29,862 nt of DNA from Streptomyces roseochromogenus subsp. oscitans DS 12.976 (lineage in GTDB: Bacteria; Actinomycetota; Actinomycetes; Streptomycetales; Streptomycetaceae): positions 4,949,262-4,979,123 of the forward strand of contig NZ_CM002285.1 of the NCBI RefSeq assembly GCF_000497445.1, read 5' to 3'. Below the pieces are notes generated by a model, which did no database searches, was not told the origin of the DNA, and saw only the letters and a list, made by a program, of their open reading frames with translations. A program made the translations under genes and the position numbers. Shown one piece after another: positions 22,291-29,862 of this stretch. Numbering within the stretch: position 1 is the first letter of the stretch; every line of letters starts with the position of its first letter.

Positions 22291-22301
22291 TCATGCTGAG
22301 C

Positions 22302-23246
22302 ATGACGTCTTTGCGCACACTCGGCTCTTCCGACATCGAGGTCTTCCCGCTCTCCCTCGGCGGCAACGTCTTCGGCTGGACCGCCGACGAGGAGACCTCC
22401 TTCGCCGTCCTCGACGCCTACGCGGCGGCGGGCGGCAACTTCATCGACACCGCCGACGCCTACTCCGCCTGGATCGAGGGCAACAAGGGCGGCGAGTCCG
22501 AGACGATCATCGGCAAGTGGGTCAAGGCCCGCGGCAACCGTGACAACGTCGTCATCGCCACCAAGGTCAGCCAGCACCCCGAGTACCAGGGCCTGTCCGC
22601 CGCCAACATCAAGGCCGCCGCCGACGCCTCCCTGCGCCGCCTGGACACCGACTACATCGACCTCTACTACACCCACTTCGACAAGCCCGAGGTCCCGGTC
22701 GAGGAGATCATCGGCGCCCTCGACGAGCTGGTGAAGGCGGGCAAGGTCCGGCACATCGCCGCCTCCAACATCACCCCCGAGCGCCTCAAGGCCTCCCTCG
22801 ACTTCTCCGACCGCGAGGGCCTGGCCCGCTATGTCGCCCTCCAGCCCCACTACAACCTGGTCTCCCGCGACACCTACGAGGGCCCGCTGCAGGACCTGGC
22901 CGCCAAGGAGGGTCTGTCCGCGGTCCCGTACTTCTCCCTCGCCGCGGGCTTCCTGACCGGCAAGTACCGCCCCGGCACCACGGTCGACAGCGCCCGCGCG
23001 GGCCGGGCCCAGCAGTACGCGGACTCCGAGCGCGGCCAGAAGGTCCTCACGGCCCTGGACGAGATCGCCGCCGCGCATGAGGTCCCCGTCGCCACGGTCG
23101 CCCTCGCCTGGCTCGGCGCCCAGCCGACCATCACCGCCCCGATCGCCTCGGCCCGCACGGTGGAGCAGCTCCCGGCGCTGCTGGGGGCGGCGGACCTGAA
23201 GCTGACGGACGAGGAAGTGGCGAGCCTGACGGAGGCGTCGGCCTAG
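22302..23246 (+). CDS. Aldo/keto reductase
   Basis: A 314-residue NADPH-dependent oxidoreductase with the TIM-barrel fold of the AKR superfamily. The tetrad is visible: D49 and Y54 in FIDTADAYSAW, K88 in VVIATKV and H125 in YYTHFDKP; ALAWLGAQPTITAPIASAR is the C-terminal cofactor-binding segment. The family (Tas/YhdN-like) reduces aldehydes and ketones; substrate unknown. ATG at 22302 gives the typical MTSLRTLGSS start; ATG at 22293 adds three residues. No good ribosome site is seen because the upstream hairpin fills the region, which suggests a leaderless transcript or read-through. Confidence 0.92.
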   Translation: MTSLRTLGSSDIEVFPLSLGGNVFGWTADEETSFAVLDAYAAAGGNFIDTADAYSAWIEGNKGGESETIIGKWVKARGNRDNVVIATKVSQHPEYQGLSAANIKAAADASLRRLDTDYIDLYYTHFDKPEVPVEEIIGALDELVKAGKVRHIAASNITPERLKASLDFSDREGLARYVALQPHYNLVSRDTYEGPLQDLAAKEGLSAVPYFSLAAGFLTGKYRPGTTVDSARAGRAQQYADSERGQKVLTALDEIAAAHEVPVATVALAWLGAQPTITAPIASARTVEQLPALLGAADLKLTDEEVASLTEASA

Positions 23247-23257
23247 CTCGCTCTCCG

Positions 23258-23291
23258 CCGCTATGACCTTCCTGCCGCTATGACCTTCCTG
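23258..23291. repeat. 17-bp tandem duplication
   Basis: CCGCTATGACCTTCCTG occurs twice in immediate succession (23258-23274, 23275-23291) in the gap between the convergent aldo/keto reductase and PrsW-like genes. It looks like a simple slippage duplication with no evident function. Confidence 0.85.
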
Positions 23292-23372
23292 GCGCGGTAA
23301 CTTTTCCGCCGCAACGGCGATCAGCCACGACGGGGCAATCCGGCGATGCCAGACTCTCCGCGACCCGGACGG

Positions 23373-24677
23373 CTACGACCGATACGGGTTGTAGGCGGGA
23401 TACGGCACCGCCGGATACCCGTACCCCGGCCAAGACGCCGCAGGCACCGTCGGCCAGGCCGGCGCAGCCGCCCGCGCCGCATACTCCAGGGCCGGGCGCG
23501 CCACATCCCTCCGCTTCCACAGCTCGTCCAGCAGCTCCCGCTCCCGGACGACGAAGTCGGCCCCGGCCTTCCCCTGCCGCCCCCGGCGCCGTAGAAACGC
23601 GAGCGACGTGGCGTACGCCTCGTACTGGGCCACCGCCCGCGCCGCCGCCCGGCCATGGTGGTGCCGGGCGTAGTCACGGGCCGTCCCCCGCGCCCTCATC
23701 GACCCGAGCGCGAACGGCTCGGCCGGCCCCAGCCACCCGGCCAGCACATACGCCGGCAGCTCCTCCCGCACGGTCCGCAGCTCCCGCTGCCGCGTCCAGA
23801 TCGCGAGCCAGGTCAGCAGCCCGAACACGGGCATCATGAACGCGCCGTAGACGGCGAAGAACCCGAACTCGCCGAAGGTGGAGGAGCCGTTCCAGAAGGC
23901 GTGCATGCTCATTGCGAGCAGCAGACCGCAGACCGGCAGCAGCACCCGCCGGGCGCGCTGCCGCTCGGCGGAGAGCGCGGCGACACCGAAGCCGAGACCG
24001 GTGAGGGTGGTGAACAGGGGGTGCGCGAACGGGGACATCACGATGCGCACGAAGAAGGTGGCGGCGGTGACGGAGGCGATGCCGCGGTCGCCGGAGAGCT
24101 GGTCGGTCCCGAAGGCTGTACCCAGGTAGAGGATGTTCTCGGTGAACGCGAACCCGGTGGCGGTGATCCCCGCTATCACCACCCCGTCCACGATCCCGGT
24201 GAAGTCACGTCTGCGGAAGAGAAAGACCAGCAGTACGGCGGCGGCCTTGGCGGACTCCTCCACGATGGGCGCTATCACGGTGGCGCCGAGCGTGTTGGCG
24301 CTGGCTGGATCGGCGGTGGCGGTGGCTATCCACTTGGTCGCGAAGCTGTTGGCGACGATGGCTATCAGCGCGGCCGCGCACGCGCCCCAGGCGAAGGCGA
24401 AGACCAGATTCCGCCAGGGGCCGGGCTCCACCCGGTCCAGCCAGCGGAAGGCGGCTATGAGCCAGGGCACGGGCAGCATGGCCAGCCCGAGCCCCACGAG
24501 AAACCCCTCGGTACCGGTCTGCCTGCGCACCAGCGCCAGGATGACCAGCCCGGACAGCGCCAGCAGCGTGATCAGTGCCCCGTACCGCACCCACCGGCGC
24601 TGCCACCAGTGCGGATGGCGCAGCACAAGGCCCTCTGGGCCCGGGGGATACGTCGGAAACGGAGGACTGGTGGCCAC
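23373..24677 (-). CDS. PrsW-family intramembrane metalloprotease
   Basis: A 434-residue membrane protein with about eight hydrophobic helices followed by a 130-residue basic, then Ala/Pro/Tyr-rich cytoplasmic tail. PrsW signatures are APIVEESAKAAAVLL (E140, E141, K144), GFAFTENILYL (E180, N181), H219 in MSPFAHPLFT and H259 in SMHAFWN. In Bacillus, PrsW cuts an anti-sigma factor; related actinomycete proteins have no proven target. The GTG at 24677 is the last start before the first helix; upstream sequence in the frame belongs to the trmB overlap region and is not credible. It lies 41 bases after trmB, probably in one transcript. Confidence 0.9.
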   Translation of the reverse strand: MATSPPFPTYPPGPEGLVLRHPHWWQRRWVRYGALITLLALSGLVILALVRRQTGTEGFLVGLGLAMLPVPWLIAAFRWLDRVEPGPWRNLVFAFAWGACAAALIAIVANSFATKWIATATADPASANTLGATVIAPIVEESAKAAAVLLVFLFRRRDFTGIVDGVVIAGITATGFAFTENILYLGTAFGTDQLSGDRGIASVTAATFFVRIVMSPFAHPLFTTLTGLGFGVAALSAERQRARRVLLPVCGLLLAMSMHAFWNGSSTFGEFGFFAVYGAFMMPVFGLLTWLAIWTRQRELRTVREELPAYVLAGWLGPAEPFALGSMRARGTARDYARHHHGRAAARAVAQYEAYATSLAFLRRRGRQGKAGADFVVRERELLDELWKRRDVARPALEYAARAAAPAWPTVPAASWPGYGYPAVPYPAYNPYRS

Positions 24678-24718
24678 GGCATCGACCCTAACGGTGACGG
24701 GACGAGGTGCTGAGCGGT

Positions 24719-25543
24719 TTATCGGCCCTGGTGCGGTACACGATGGAACAGCAGATCGTTCACCACATGTCCCTTGTCCAGTCCCTGACCCTCGAAACGG
24801 GTCAGCGGCCGGAACTCGGGGCGTGGCGCGAAACCGCCGTCGGCCTGCGTGTTCTCGAAGTCGGGGTGCGCGCTGAGCACCTCCAGCATCTGCTCGGCGT
24901 ACGGCTCCCAGTCGGTCGCGCAGTGCACGAGCGCTCCGGGCCTCAGCCGGGTCGCGGCGAGCGTCAGGAACTCGGGCTGGATGAGCCGCCGCTTGTGATG
25001 CCGTTTCTTGGGCCAGGGGTCCGGGAAGTACACGCGCAGCCCGTCCAGCGAGTCGGGGGTGAGCATCTCCCTGAGCAGGATGATCGCGTCCCCGTTCGCC
25101 ACCCGGACATTGTCCATTCCGCCCCGGTCGGCAAGATTCAGCAGATTCCCCTGCCCCGGCGTGTGCACGTCGACGGCGAGGATATTGGTGTCCGGGTCGG
25201 CGGCGGCCATCTGCGCGGTGGCCTCGCCCATCCCGAACCCGATCTCCAGCACGACGGGCTTGCTGTTCCCGAACAGCTCGGAGAGCTCGATCACACGCTG
25301 CCCGTCGATGTCGAGTCCCCACAGGGGCCACAGCCGCTGCAACGCATCGGCCTGCCCCGCGGTCACCCGACTCCGCCGCGGCTGAAAACTCCGGATCCGC
25401 CGCTCGAAGTGCGACCCGGCCGGATCCGCCCTGGGCCCGTCCGGAAACCGCGGCTCACCCTTGGCCCGGGTATGCCGAACGGAGGCGCCGGGGGTGTGGG
25501 GGGCCGGCGAGGGGGCTTCGGGGGCGTTGAGGAAGTCAGACAC
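24719..25543 (-). CDS. trmB: tRNA (guanosine(46)-N7)-methyltransferase
   Basis: A 274-residue SAM-dependent enzyme making m7G46 in the variable loop of tRNAs. The SAM site is VVLEIGFGMGEATAQMA (97-113), and VYFPDPWPKKRHHKRRL (171-187) is the family's substrate-binding hallmark. A Pro-rich N-terminal extension of about 45 residues precedes the core, as usual in actinobacteria. The start is GTG at 25543. It lies 54 bases from lhgO upstream and 41 from the PrsW-like gene downstream, all on the same strand. Confidence 0.95.
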   Translation of the reverse strand: MSDFLNAPEAPSPAPHTPGASVRHTRAKGEPRFPDGPRADPAGSHFERRIRSFQPRRSRVTAGQADALQRLWPLWGLDIDGQRVIELSELFGNSKPVVLEIGFGMGEATAQMAAADPDTNILAVDVHTPGQGNLLNLADRGGMDNVRVANGDAIILLREMLTPDSLDGLRVYFPDPWPKKRHHKRRLIQPEFLTLAATRLRPGALVHCATDWEPYAEQMLEVLSAHPDFENTQADGGFAPRPEFRPLTRFEGQGLDKGHVVNDLLFHRVPHQGR

Positions 25544-25597
25544 AGTGCTTCCGATTTTACGGCGCTCTACGAGCGTGCCCTTCCGGCTGTACGACGC

Positions 25598-26815
25598 CTA
25601 CAGCGAGCCGAGCATGTCCAGCACCCGACGCCCGACCTCCCTGCCGATCGGCAGGGAAGCTGTAGCCGCCGGGGACGGTGCGTTGAGCACGTGCACCGCC
25701 CGGCTCCCCTCTCGGATGAGGAAGTCGTCCACCAGCGTCCCGTCCCGCAACACCGCCTGCGCCCGCACCCCGGCCGGGGCCCGCACCAGGTCGTCGCCCT
25801 CCACCCCGGGCAACAACCTCCGCACGGCCTCCAGAAACGCCCTCTTCGACAGTGAGCGGTGCAGCTCCCCCGCGCCGTATCTCCAGTGTTGCCGGGCGAT
25901 CGCCCACGATCCTGGCCATGCCACGGTCCCGGCCAGCTCCCGGGGTCGTACGACCCCCCAGCCGTACCCCTCCCGGGCCAGCGCCGGCACCGCGTTGGGC
26001 CCGACGTGCACACCCCCGTCGATGCCCCGGGTCAGATGCACCCCGAGGAACGGGAACGCCGGATCCGGCACCGGATACACCAGCCCCCGCACCAGCTCGG
26101 GCCGCGCCAGCTCGTAGTACTCACCGCGGAACGGCACGATCCGCACCTCGGACTCGTCCCCGGTCAGCCGCGCCAGCTCGTCGCAGTACAGCCCGGCGCA
26201 GTTCACCAGCACGCGCGCGCGTACGACGTCTCCGCCGGTGGTGAGTACGGCGACCCCCCGCTCCGGCCGCCGGTCGACCCGGACGACCCGCGCGCCGTAC
26301 CGGATCTCCGCCCCCGAGGCCTGTGCCAGCTGGCGCGCGACGCCCACGAAGTCGCACACGCCGGTCGTGCCGACATGTATGGCCGCCAGCCCCCGGACCT
26401 CCGGTTCGTACTCGCCGATCTGGGCGGGGCCCAGCTCCCGCACCGGAATGCCGTTCTCCCGCCCGCGCTGCACGAGCGCGTGCAGCCGCGGCAGCTCCTC
26501 CCGCTCCGTGGCGACGATCAGCTTGCCGGTGACGGCGTGCGCGATGCCGTACTCGGCGCAGAACTTCACCATCTCGGCGGCGCCCCGCACGGCATACCGC
26601 GCCTTGAGCGAGCCCGGCCGGTAGTAGATCCCGCTGTGGATGACCCCGCTGTTGCGTCCCGTCTGGTGCCGGGCCGGCCCCGGCTCCTTCTCCAGCACGG
26701 TCACCCGTGTGCCCGGCGCGGCCCGTGTGATCGCATACGCCGTGGACAGCCCGACGATCCCCCCACCGACCACGAGCACATCACAGTCGTACGCCTCGAC
26801 CGGCACCTGCACCAC
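25598..26815 (-). CDS. lhgO: L-2-hydroxyglutarate oxidase
   Basis: A 405-residue FAD enzyme of the DAO fold that oxidises L-2-hydroxyglutarate to 2-oxoglutarate and repairs this metabolic by-product. The FAD-binding start is CDVLVVGGGIVGLSTAYAI (11-29), followed by LEKEPGPARHQTGRNSGVIHSGIYY, the family's signature that holds the flavin, and APAGVRAQAV and NAPSPAATASLPIGREV near the end. GTG at 26815 with GAGG 6 nt before. It heads the trmB-PrsW row on the minus strand. Confidence 0.92.
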   Translation of the reverse strand: MVQVPVEAYDCDVLVVGGGIVGLSTAYAITRAAPGTRVTVLEKEPGPARHQTGRNSGVIHSGIYYRPGSLKARYAVRGAAEMVKFCAEYGIAHAVTGKLIVATEREELPRLHALVQRGRENGIPVRELGPAQIGEYEPEVRGLAAIHVGTTGVCDFVGVARQLAQASGAEIRYGARVVRVDRRPERGVAVLTTGGDVVRARVLVNCAGLYCDELARLTGDESEVRIVPFRGEYYELARPELVRGLVYPVPDPAFPFLGVHLTRGIDGGVHVGPNAVPALAREGYGWGVVRPRELAGTVAWPGSWAIARQHWRYGAGELHRSLSKRAFLEAVRRLLPGVEGDDLVRAPAGVRAQAVLRDGTLVDDFLIREGSRAVHVLNAPSPAATASLPIGREVGRRVLDMLGSL

Positions 26816-26877
26816 CTCCCACCTCGATAGTGCACTGCGCCACTGACAACGCCTTCAAACGCAGGCGCTGCGGGTTC

Positions 26878-28302
26878 TCAGGCCGGCGCCATCAACAACG
26901 GCCGGGCCCGCTCCCGCAGCTCCGCCACCCGCGGCTCGTCCCCGTACGGCTCCAGCCGGTGCAGCAGATCCTTCACATACTCGGTCGTCCGGGCCGAGGA
27001 GATCCGCCCGGCCACCTCCACGGCCCGCACCCCCTGCTCGCACGCGGCGTCCAGATTCCCGGACTCCAGCTCGGCGACGGCCGACACCACCAGGCGCAGT
27101 CCGTGCGAGCGCACGAACTCCTCCGTCGGCTTCGACAAAGCCTGCTCGGTGAACCGCCGCACCTGCCGGGGCGCCTTCAGATCCCGGTAGCACTCGGCCG
27201 CATCGGCAGCAAACCGGTCATAGCCATAAAAACCAAGCCAAGAGGGGTCGTTGTCACCGTCCCTGGACCGCTCGAGCCAGCCCTCCGCCGCCTTCAGCGC
27301 CGTACCCGCCGCCTGCGCATCACCCGCACGCGCGTGTGCCCGCGCTTCCACCAGCCGGAAGAAACTCATCGTACGGGCCGTCGCCAGCCCCCGGTTCCGC
27401 TCCAGCGCGGCCTGCGCCAGATCGACCCCTTCGTCGCCGAAGCCGCGATACGTCGCCTGGAGCGACATGGAGGCGAGCACATAGCCCCCGAGCGGCACGT
27501 CCGCCGCCGCGCGCGCGAGCCGCAGCGCCTGGATGTAGTACCGCTGCGCGGCCTCCTGCTGGCCGGTGTCGAAGGCCATCCACCCGGCGAGCCGGGTGAG
27601 TTCGGCGGAGGCCCCGAAGAGTGCGCGGCCCACTTCGTCGGAGTAGGAGCCGAGCAGCAGCGGCGCCGCCTCCACCCGCAGGCACTCCGGCACCATCGAC
27701 GAACGCCAGTCCCCACCGCCGTACTTGGAGTCCCATCGCCGGGCGTCCTCGGCGGCCTCCCGCAGCTTCTGCACATCGCTGTGGCCGACTTTGATCGGTG
27801 CGCCGGAGCCCTCGGCGGAGCCCGCCTCCCGCGCGACCGAGCTGTCGGCGGGGGTTATCAGCCAGCGTGAGGCAGGCGTTGCGTATGCGCTCACTGCGAA
27901 CGATCCGGCGAGCGACTGCCAGATGCCGCCGGACCCGGCCCGGCGCCCGGCGAAGTCGAGGCGGTACAGCTCCGTCGCCGACTTCACCGCCTGTCCTACG
28001 TCTCTGGGGAAGGCGAGGCCCACTTCGGGCGCGGGATCCGCGTCCGCCAGGCCGATCTCGTGGAGCGGCACCGGGCGGCCGAGCTTCTGGCCGATGGCGG
28101 CTGCGATGAGGTGCGGGGCCGCGCCCTGCGGCACCATCCCCTTCGACACCCAGCGCGCCACGGAGGTCTTGTCGTAGCGAAGAGTCAACCCGCGTTGTGC
28201 GCCAAGGTCGTTGACGCGTCGCGCGAGTCCTGCGTTGCTGATTCCCGCGAGGGCGAGAACGGTGCCGAGCTTTTCGTTCGGCCCGCGTTGCTCCCTGGAC
28301 AT
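26878..28302 (-). CDS. NsdA-like TPR regulator of differentiation
   Basis: A 474-residue protein. The N-terminal part (about 1-75) is a XRE-like segment: [48 protein letters not shown]. The C-terminal half is a row of TPR-like helical pairs ([37 protein letters not shown] and following). This architecture is that of Streptomyces NsdA and related sporulation-associated proteins, which repress differentiation and antibiotic formation. Whether this paralogue does the same is inference. ATG at 28302 has GAGGGG 7 nt before it. It is divergent, over 723 bases, from an asparagine-synthetase-like gene. Confidence 0.85.
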   Translation of the reverse strand: MSREQRGPNEKLGTVLALAGISNAGLARRVNDLGAQRGLTLRYDKTSVARWVSKGMVPQGAAPHLIAAAIGQKLGRPVPLHEIGLADADPAPEVGLAFPRDVGQAVKSATELYRLDFAGRRAGSGGIWQSLAGSFAVSAYATPASRWLITPADSSVAREAGSAEGSGAPIKVGHSDVQKLREAAEDARRWDSKYGGGDWRSSMVPECLRVEAAPLLLGSYSDEVGRALFGASAELTRLAGWMAFDTGQQEAAQRYYIQALRLARAAADVPLGGYVLASMSLQATYRGFGDEGVDLAQAALERNRGLATARTMSFFRLVEARAHARAGDAQAAGTALKAAEGWLERSRDGDNDPSWLGFYGYDRFAADAAECYRDLKAPRQVRRFTEQALSKPTEEFVRSHGLRLVVSAVAELESGNLDAACEQGVRAVEVAGRISSARTTEYVKDLLHRLEPYGDEPRVAELRERARPLLMAPA

Positions 28303-29025
28303 GCGCCACCCCTCGACACAGACGGCTGCCGCGCTGGCATAACCACGCGGCATTCGTAAACCCAGCGTAGTTCGCCGCATCCCAAGCGTTAAGGGGCATT
28401 GTTCCGGATGGCGGGATTGTGGTCCGTACGGAAGTGCGGTCCTGTACGCACCGTGCACGGCTTGTCGCCGCGTGCCCCCGCCCGTGTGGCCGTGCGCCCG
28501 TCCGTGCGCTCTTCTCCGGCCACCGGGGGAGCGGTTCCATGGCTCTTGCGTGGGTCGGCCCGCTGTACTGGATCCAGTGGGCTGGGGGACACCGCCACCT
28601 TCATCCCCGCGGGTGGCGGACCGGTCCGGGAGGCGATGCCCGCCTCCCGGACTGTGCGCGTGCCCGCGTCGCCGCGCTCCCCGCAGGCCTGTACGGAGCG
28701 TGCTCAAATCCCGGGCGCCTCTGCATGATTGGCTGAAAATCGCTCCCGCTCGCAGGGGTAAATTTCCGCTCCCACCATGCAACTTGAGGGCGCGAAGGGC
28801 GTTTTCGGGGAGCGTACAGGGGGCGCATTCGAGTCGCGGCCATCGCGAGAAGCCGATGGCCGATACGTGCCGAGTCCGTCGACTCCCCTTGGTCTCCCCT
28901 GGCGTTCGCCGCGGGTTTCCCTCGATCGAAGCCGGTGCCGCCGCCCCTCCACACCGCGTCTTTCATGGCAGCATGAGGATCCGGTTCGTACGGTGCACTG
29001 TTGTCCACAGCCTGTGGAGGCGTCG
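28303..29025. other. Long divergent intergenic region
   Basis: No gene with convincing codon use is seen in these 723 bases. Several short plus-strand frames (for example around 28408-28728) are open but lack a good ribosome site and any recognisable sequence. An AT-richer stretch GGTAAATTTCC near 28757 may be part of a promoter. A plus-strand ATG at 28777 is in frame with the next gene and would add 83 residues of unlikely sequence. Confidence 0.5.
29001..29018. promoter_or_regulatory. DnaA-box-like sequence within a palindrome over the ribosome site
   Basis: TTGTCCACA (29001-29009) equals the preferred Streptomyces DnaA box. It is part of the inverted repeat TCCACAG-C-CTGTGGA (29004-29018), whose right arm overlaps the GGAGG used by the gene at 29026. 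It could bind DnaA or another dimer, or hide the ribosome site in RNA. Confidence 0.45.
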
Positions 29026-29862
29026 ATGCGGTGGTTGGTGGGTTGGAGCAGCACCGCCGCGGGCGTCGCCGGGATCGGTTCCGCGGGCGCCACCGGCTAC
29101 GACGGCGAGACCCTGCACCCGGTCGGCTCCCAACTCCTGTGGGGCGACCCGGATCCGCTGTGGGCCGTCGGCGACTGGCGCCCGGACGAGGTGCGCGTGA
29201 TACGGGCCGACGCGGAGAACCGCATCGCCGTCCTCGGCATCTGCGGCGCCTCCGACGAGGAGCTGCGGCGCGGCCTGTTCACCGCGCGCGGGGGCGCACT
29301 GCGCCATCTCACGACCTGGCCGGGCAGCTACACGGCCGTCGTACAGGTCGGCCGACGCATCACCGTCTGCGGCGATCTCGCCGGCGCCCGCCCGGTGTTC
29401 CACACCCCCTGGGCCGGCGGCACGGCCTACGCCACCGCCGCGCTCCCCCTCGCCGACCTCATCGAGGCCAACCTCGACTTCGGTCACCTGGCCGCCCTGC
29501 TCGCCGCCCCGGACGTACCGGCCGCGCTGCGCGACACCACCCCGTACGAGGGCGTACGGCGCGTTCCGCCGGGGCACGCACTCGTGCTGCGCGCCGGGGC
29601 GCGCGAGATCGCCGGGTACGAGCCGGTCGCCTCCCTCGCTGTGGCCGCGCCCCCGGCCGACCCCGACCACGCCGTGGACGCCGTACGCGACGCCCTGGTG
29701 GAGGCGGTCCGCACCCGGCTGTCCGCACCGCGCCACGTGCCCGACCTCGACCCCGGCCCGGTGCCCGGCATGGGCCCGGCCGAGCGGCGGGCCCGGCGCG
29801 GGATGCCCGTGCCCGGCATCGGCGCCGACCTCTCCGGCGGCCCCGCCTCCGGTACCCTCGCG
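29026..29862 (+). CDS. Asparagine-synthetase-like protein without glutaminase Cys (partial)
   Basis: The first 279 residues of a protein that continues past the window. The N-terminal half is a class II glutamine amidotransferase-like fold (CGDLAGARPVFHTPW, YEGVRRVPPGHALVLRAG), but residue 2 is Arg and not the catalytic Cys, so it cannot use glutamine. The synthetase half begins with GIGADLSGGPASGTLA, a PP-loop (SGGxxS) that binds ATP. The same plan occurs in lasso peptide and beta-lactam cyclases and in stand-alone Streptomyces proteins of unknown role. ATG at 29026 with GGAGG 5 nt upstream. No lasso precursor is visible beside it. Confidence 0.85.
   Translation, partial: MRWLVGWSSTAAGVAGIGSAGATGYDGETLHPVGSQLLWGDPDPLWAVGDWRPDEVRVIRADAENRIAVLGICGASDEELRRGLFTARGGALRHLTTWPGSYTAVVQVGRRITVCGDLAGARPVFHTPWAGGTAYATAALPLADLIEANLDFGHLAALLAAPDVPAALRDTTPYEGVRRVPPGHALVLRAGAREIAGYEPVASLAVAAPPADPDHAVDAVRDALVEAVRTRLSAPRHVPDLDPGPVPGMGPAERRARRGMPVPGIGADLSGGPASGTLA

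Noticed and set aside
23373..25331. PrsW-like frame extended far upstream into trmB
   Set aside because: The extra 218 residues are opposite-phase trmB sequence; the credible start is GTG at 24677 before the first membrane helix.
28408..28728. Possible small plus-strand gene in the divergent region
   Set aside because: Mixed third-position bases, no ribosome site and no recognisable sequence; competing frames are equally open.
28777..29025. In-frame 83-residue extension of the synthetase-like protein, or a lasso precursor there
   Set aside because: No ribosome site at 28777 and poor codon use, while ATG 29026 has GGAGG at ideal distance; no threonine-leader pattern of a lasso precursor was found.

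Overview
The window is chromosomal DNA from a high-GC actinomycete, almost certainly a Streptomyces. The evidence is the extreme G/C bias at third codon positions, frequent GTG starts, an NsdA-like TPR regulator, mycothiol-type arsenic genes, and a ydaO-type c-di-AMP riboswitch in front of a cell-wall hydrolase. I recognise about 27 protein genes, two tRNA genes, one riboswitch, several clear terminators and many operator-like palindromes.

Left part (1-7010). The end of an unknown gene is followed by a DEAD-box RNA helicase with a long arginine-rich repeat tail, an APC-family amino acid permease, and tRNA-Lys(TTT). Then comes an arsenic resistance locus: arsM (arsenite methyltransferase) divergent from an operon arsR - aquaglyceroporin (aqpS-like) - arsC. 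It has no ArsB/Acr3 pump, so arsenite is probably removed by the channel and by methylation.

Accessory part (7011-10792). This holds gene remnants and genes of unknown function. A tightly overlapping three-gene minus-strand cassette encodes a two-helix membrane protein with a TIR/SLOG-like domain, a three-helix membrane protein resembling the RipA/SLATT type, and a small protein resembling RyR domains. It is the best candidate here for an undescribed (conflict/defence-type) system. Next to it are a 42-residue secreted two-cysteine peptide, a DUF2637-like membrane protein, and a 57-codon acidic ORF that had escaped ORF calling.

Regulator-transporter part (10793-17703). An XRE-cupin regulator is divergent from an EamA exporter and a B3/4-domain protein. 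Two TetR regulators are divergent over a palindrome; one has a 23-bp tandem repeat running out of its 3' end. A third TetR is divergent from an NADPH-FMN reductase and an MFS drug exporter, with two near-identical 16-bp palindromes between them.

Riboflavin-type locus (18001-20536). RibA (GTP cyclohydrolase II), a MarR regulator and a RibD-like protein with reversed domain order form one unit. The same TTCAA-N2-TTGAA operator sits between -35 and -10 of both the ribA and the marR promoters, so MarR probably controls the whole set.

Core part (20586-29862). This holds initiator tRNA-fMet, a c-di-AMP riboswitch and M23 peptidase, an aldo/keto reductase, then a minus-strand row of PrsW-like protease, trmB, lhgO and an NsdA-like regulator. 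Divergent from the last is an asparagine-synthetase-like protein that lacks the glutaminase cysteine and runs off the window end.
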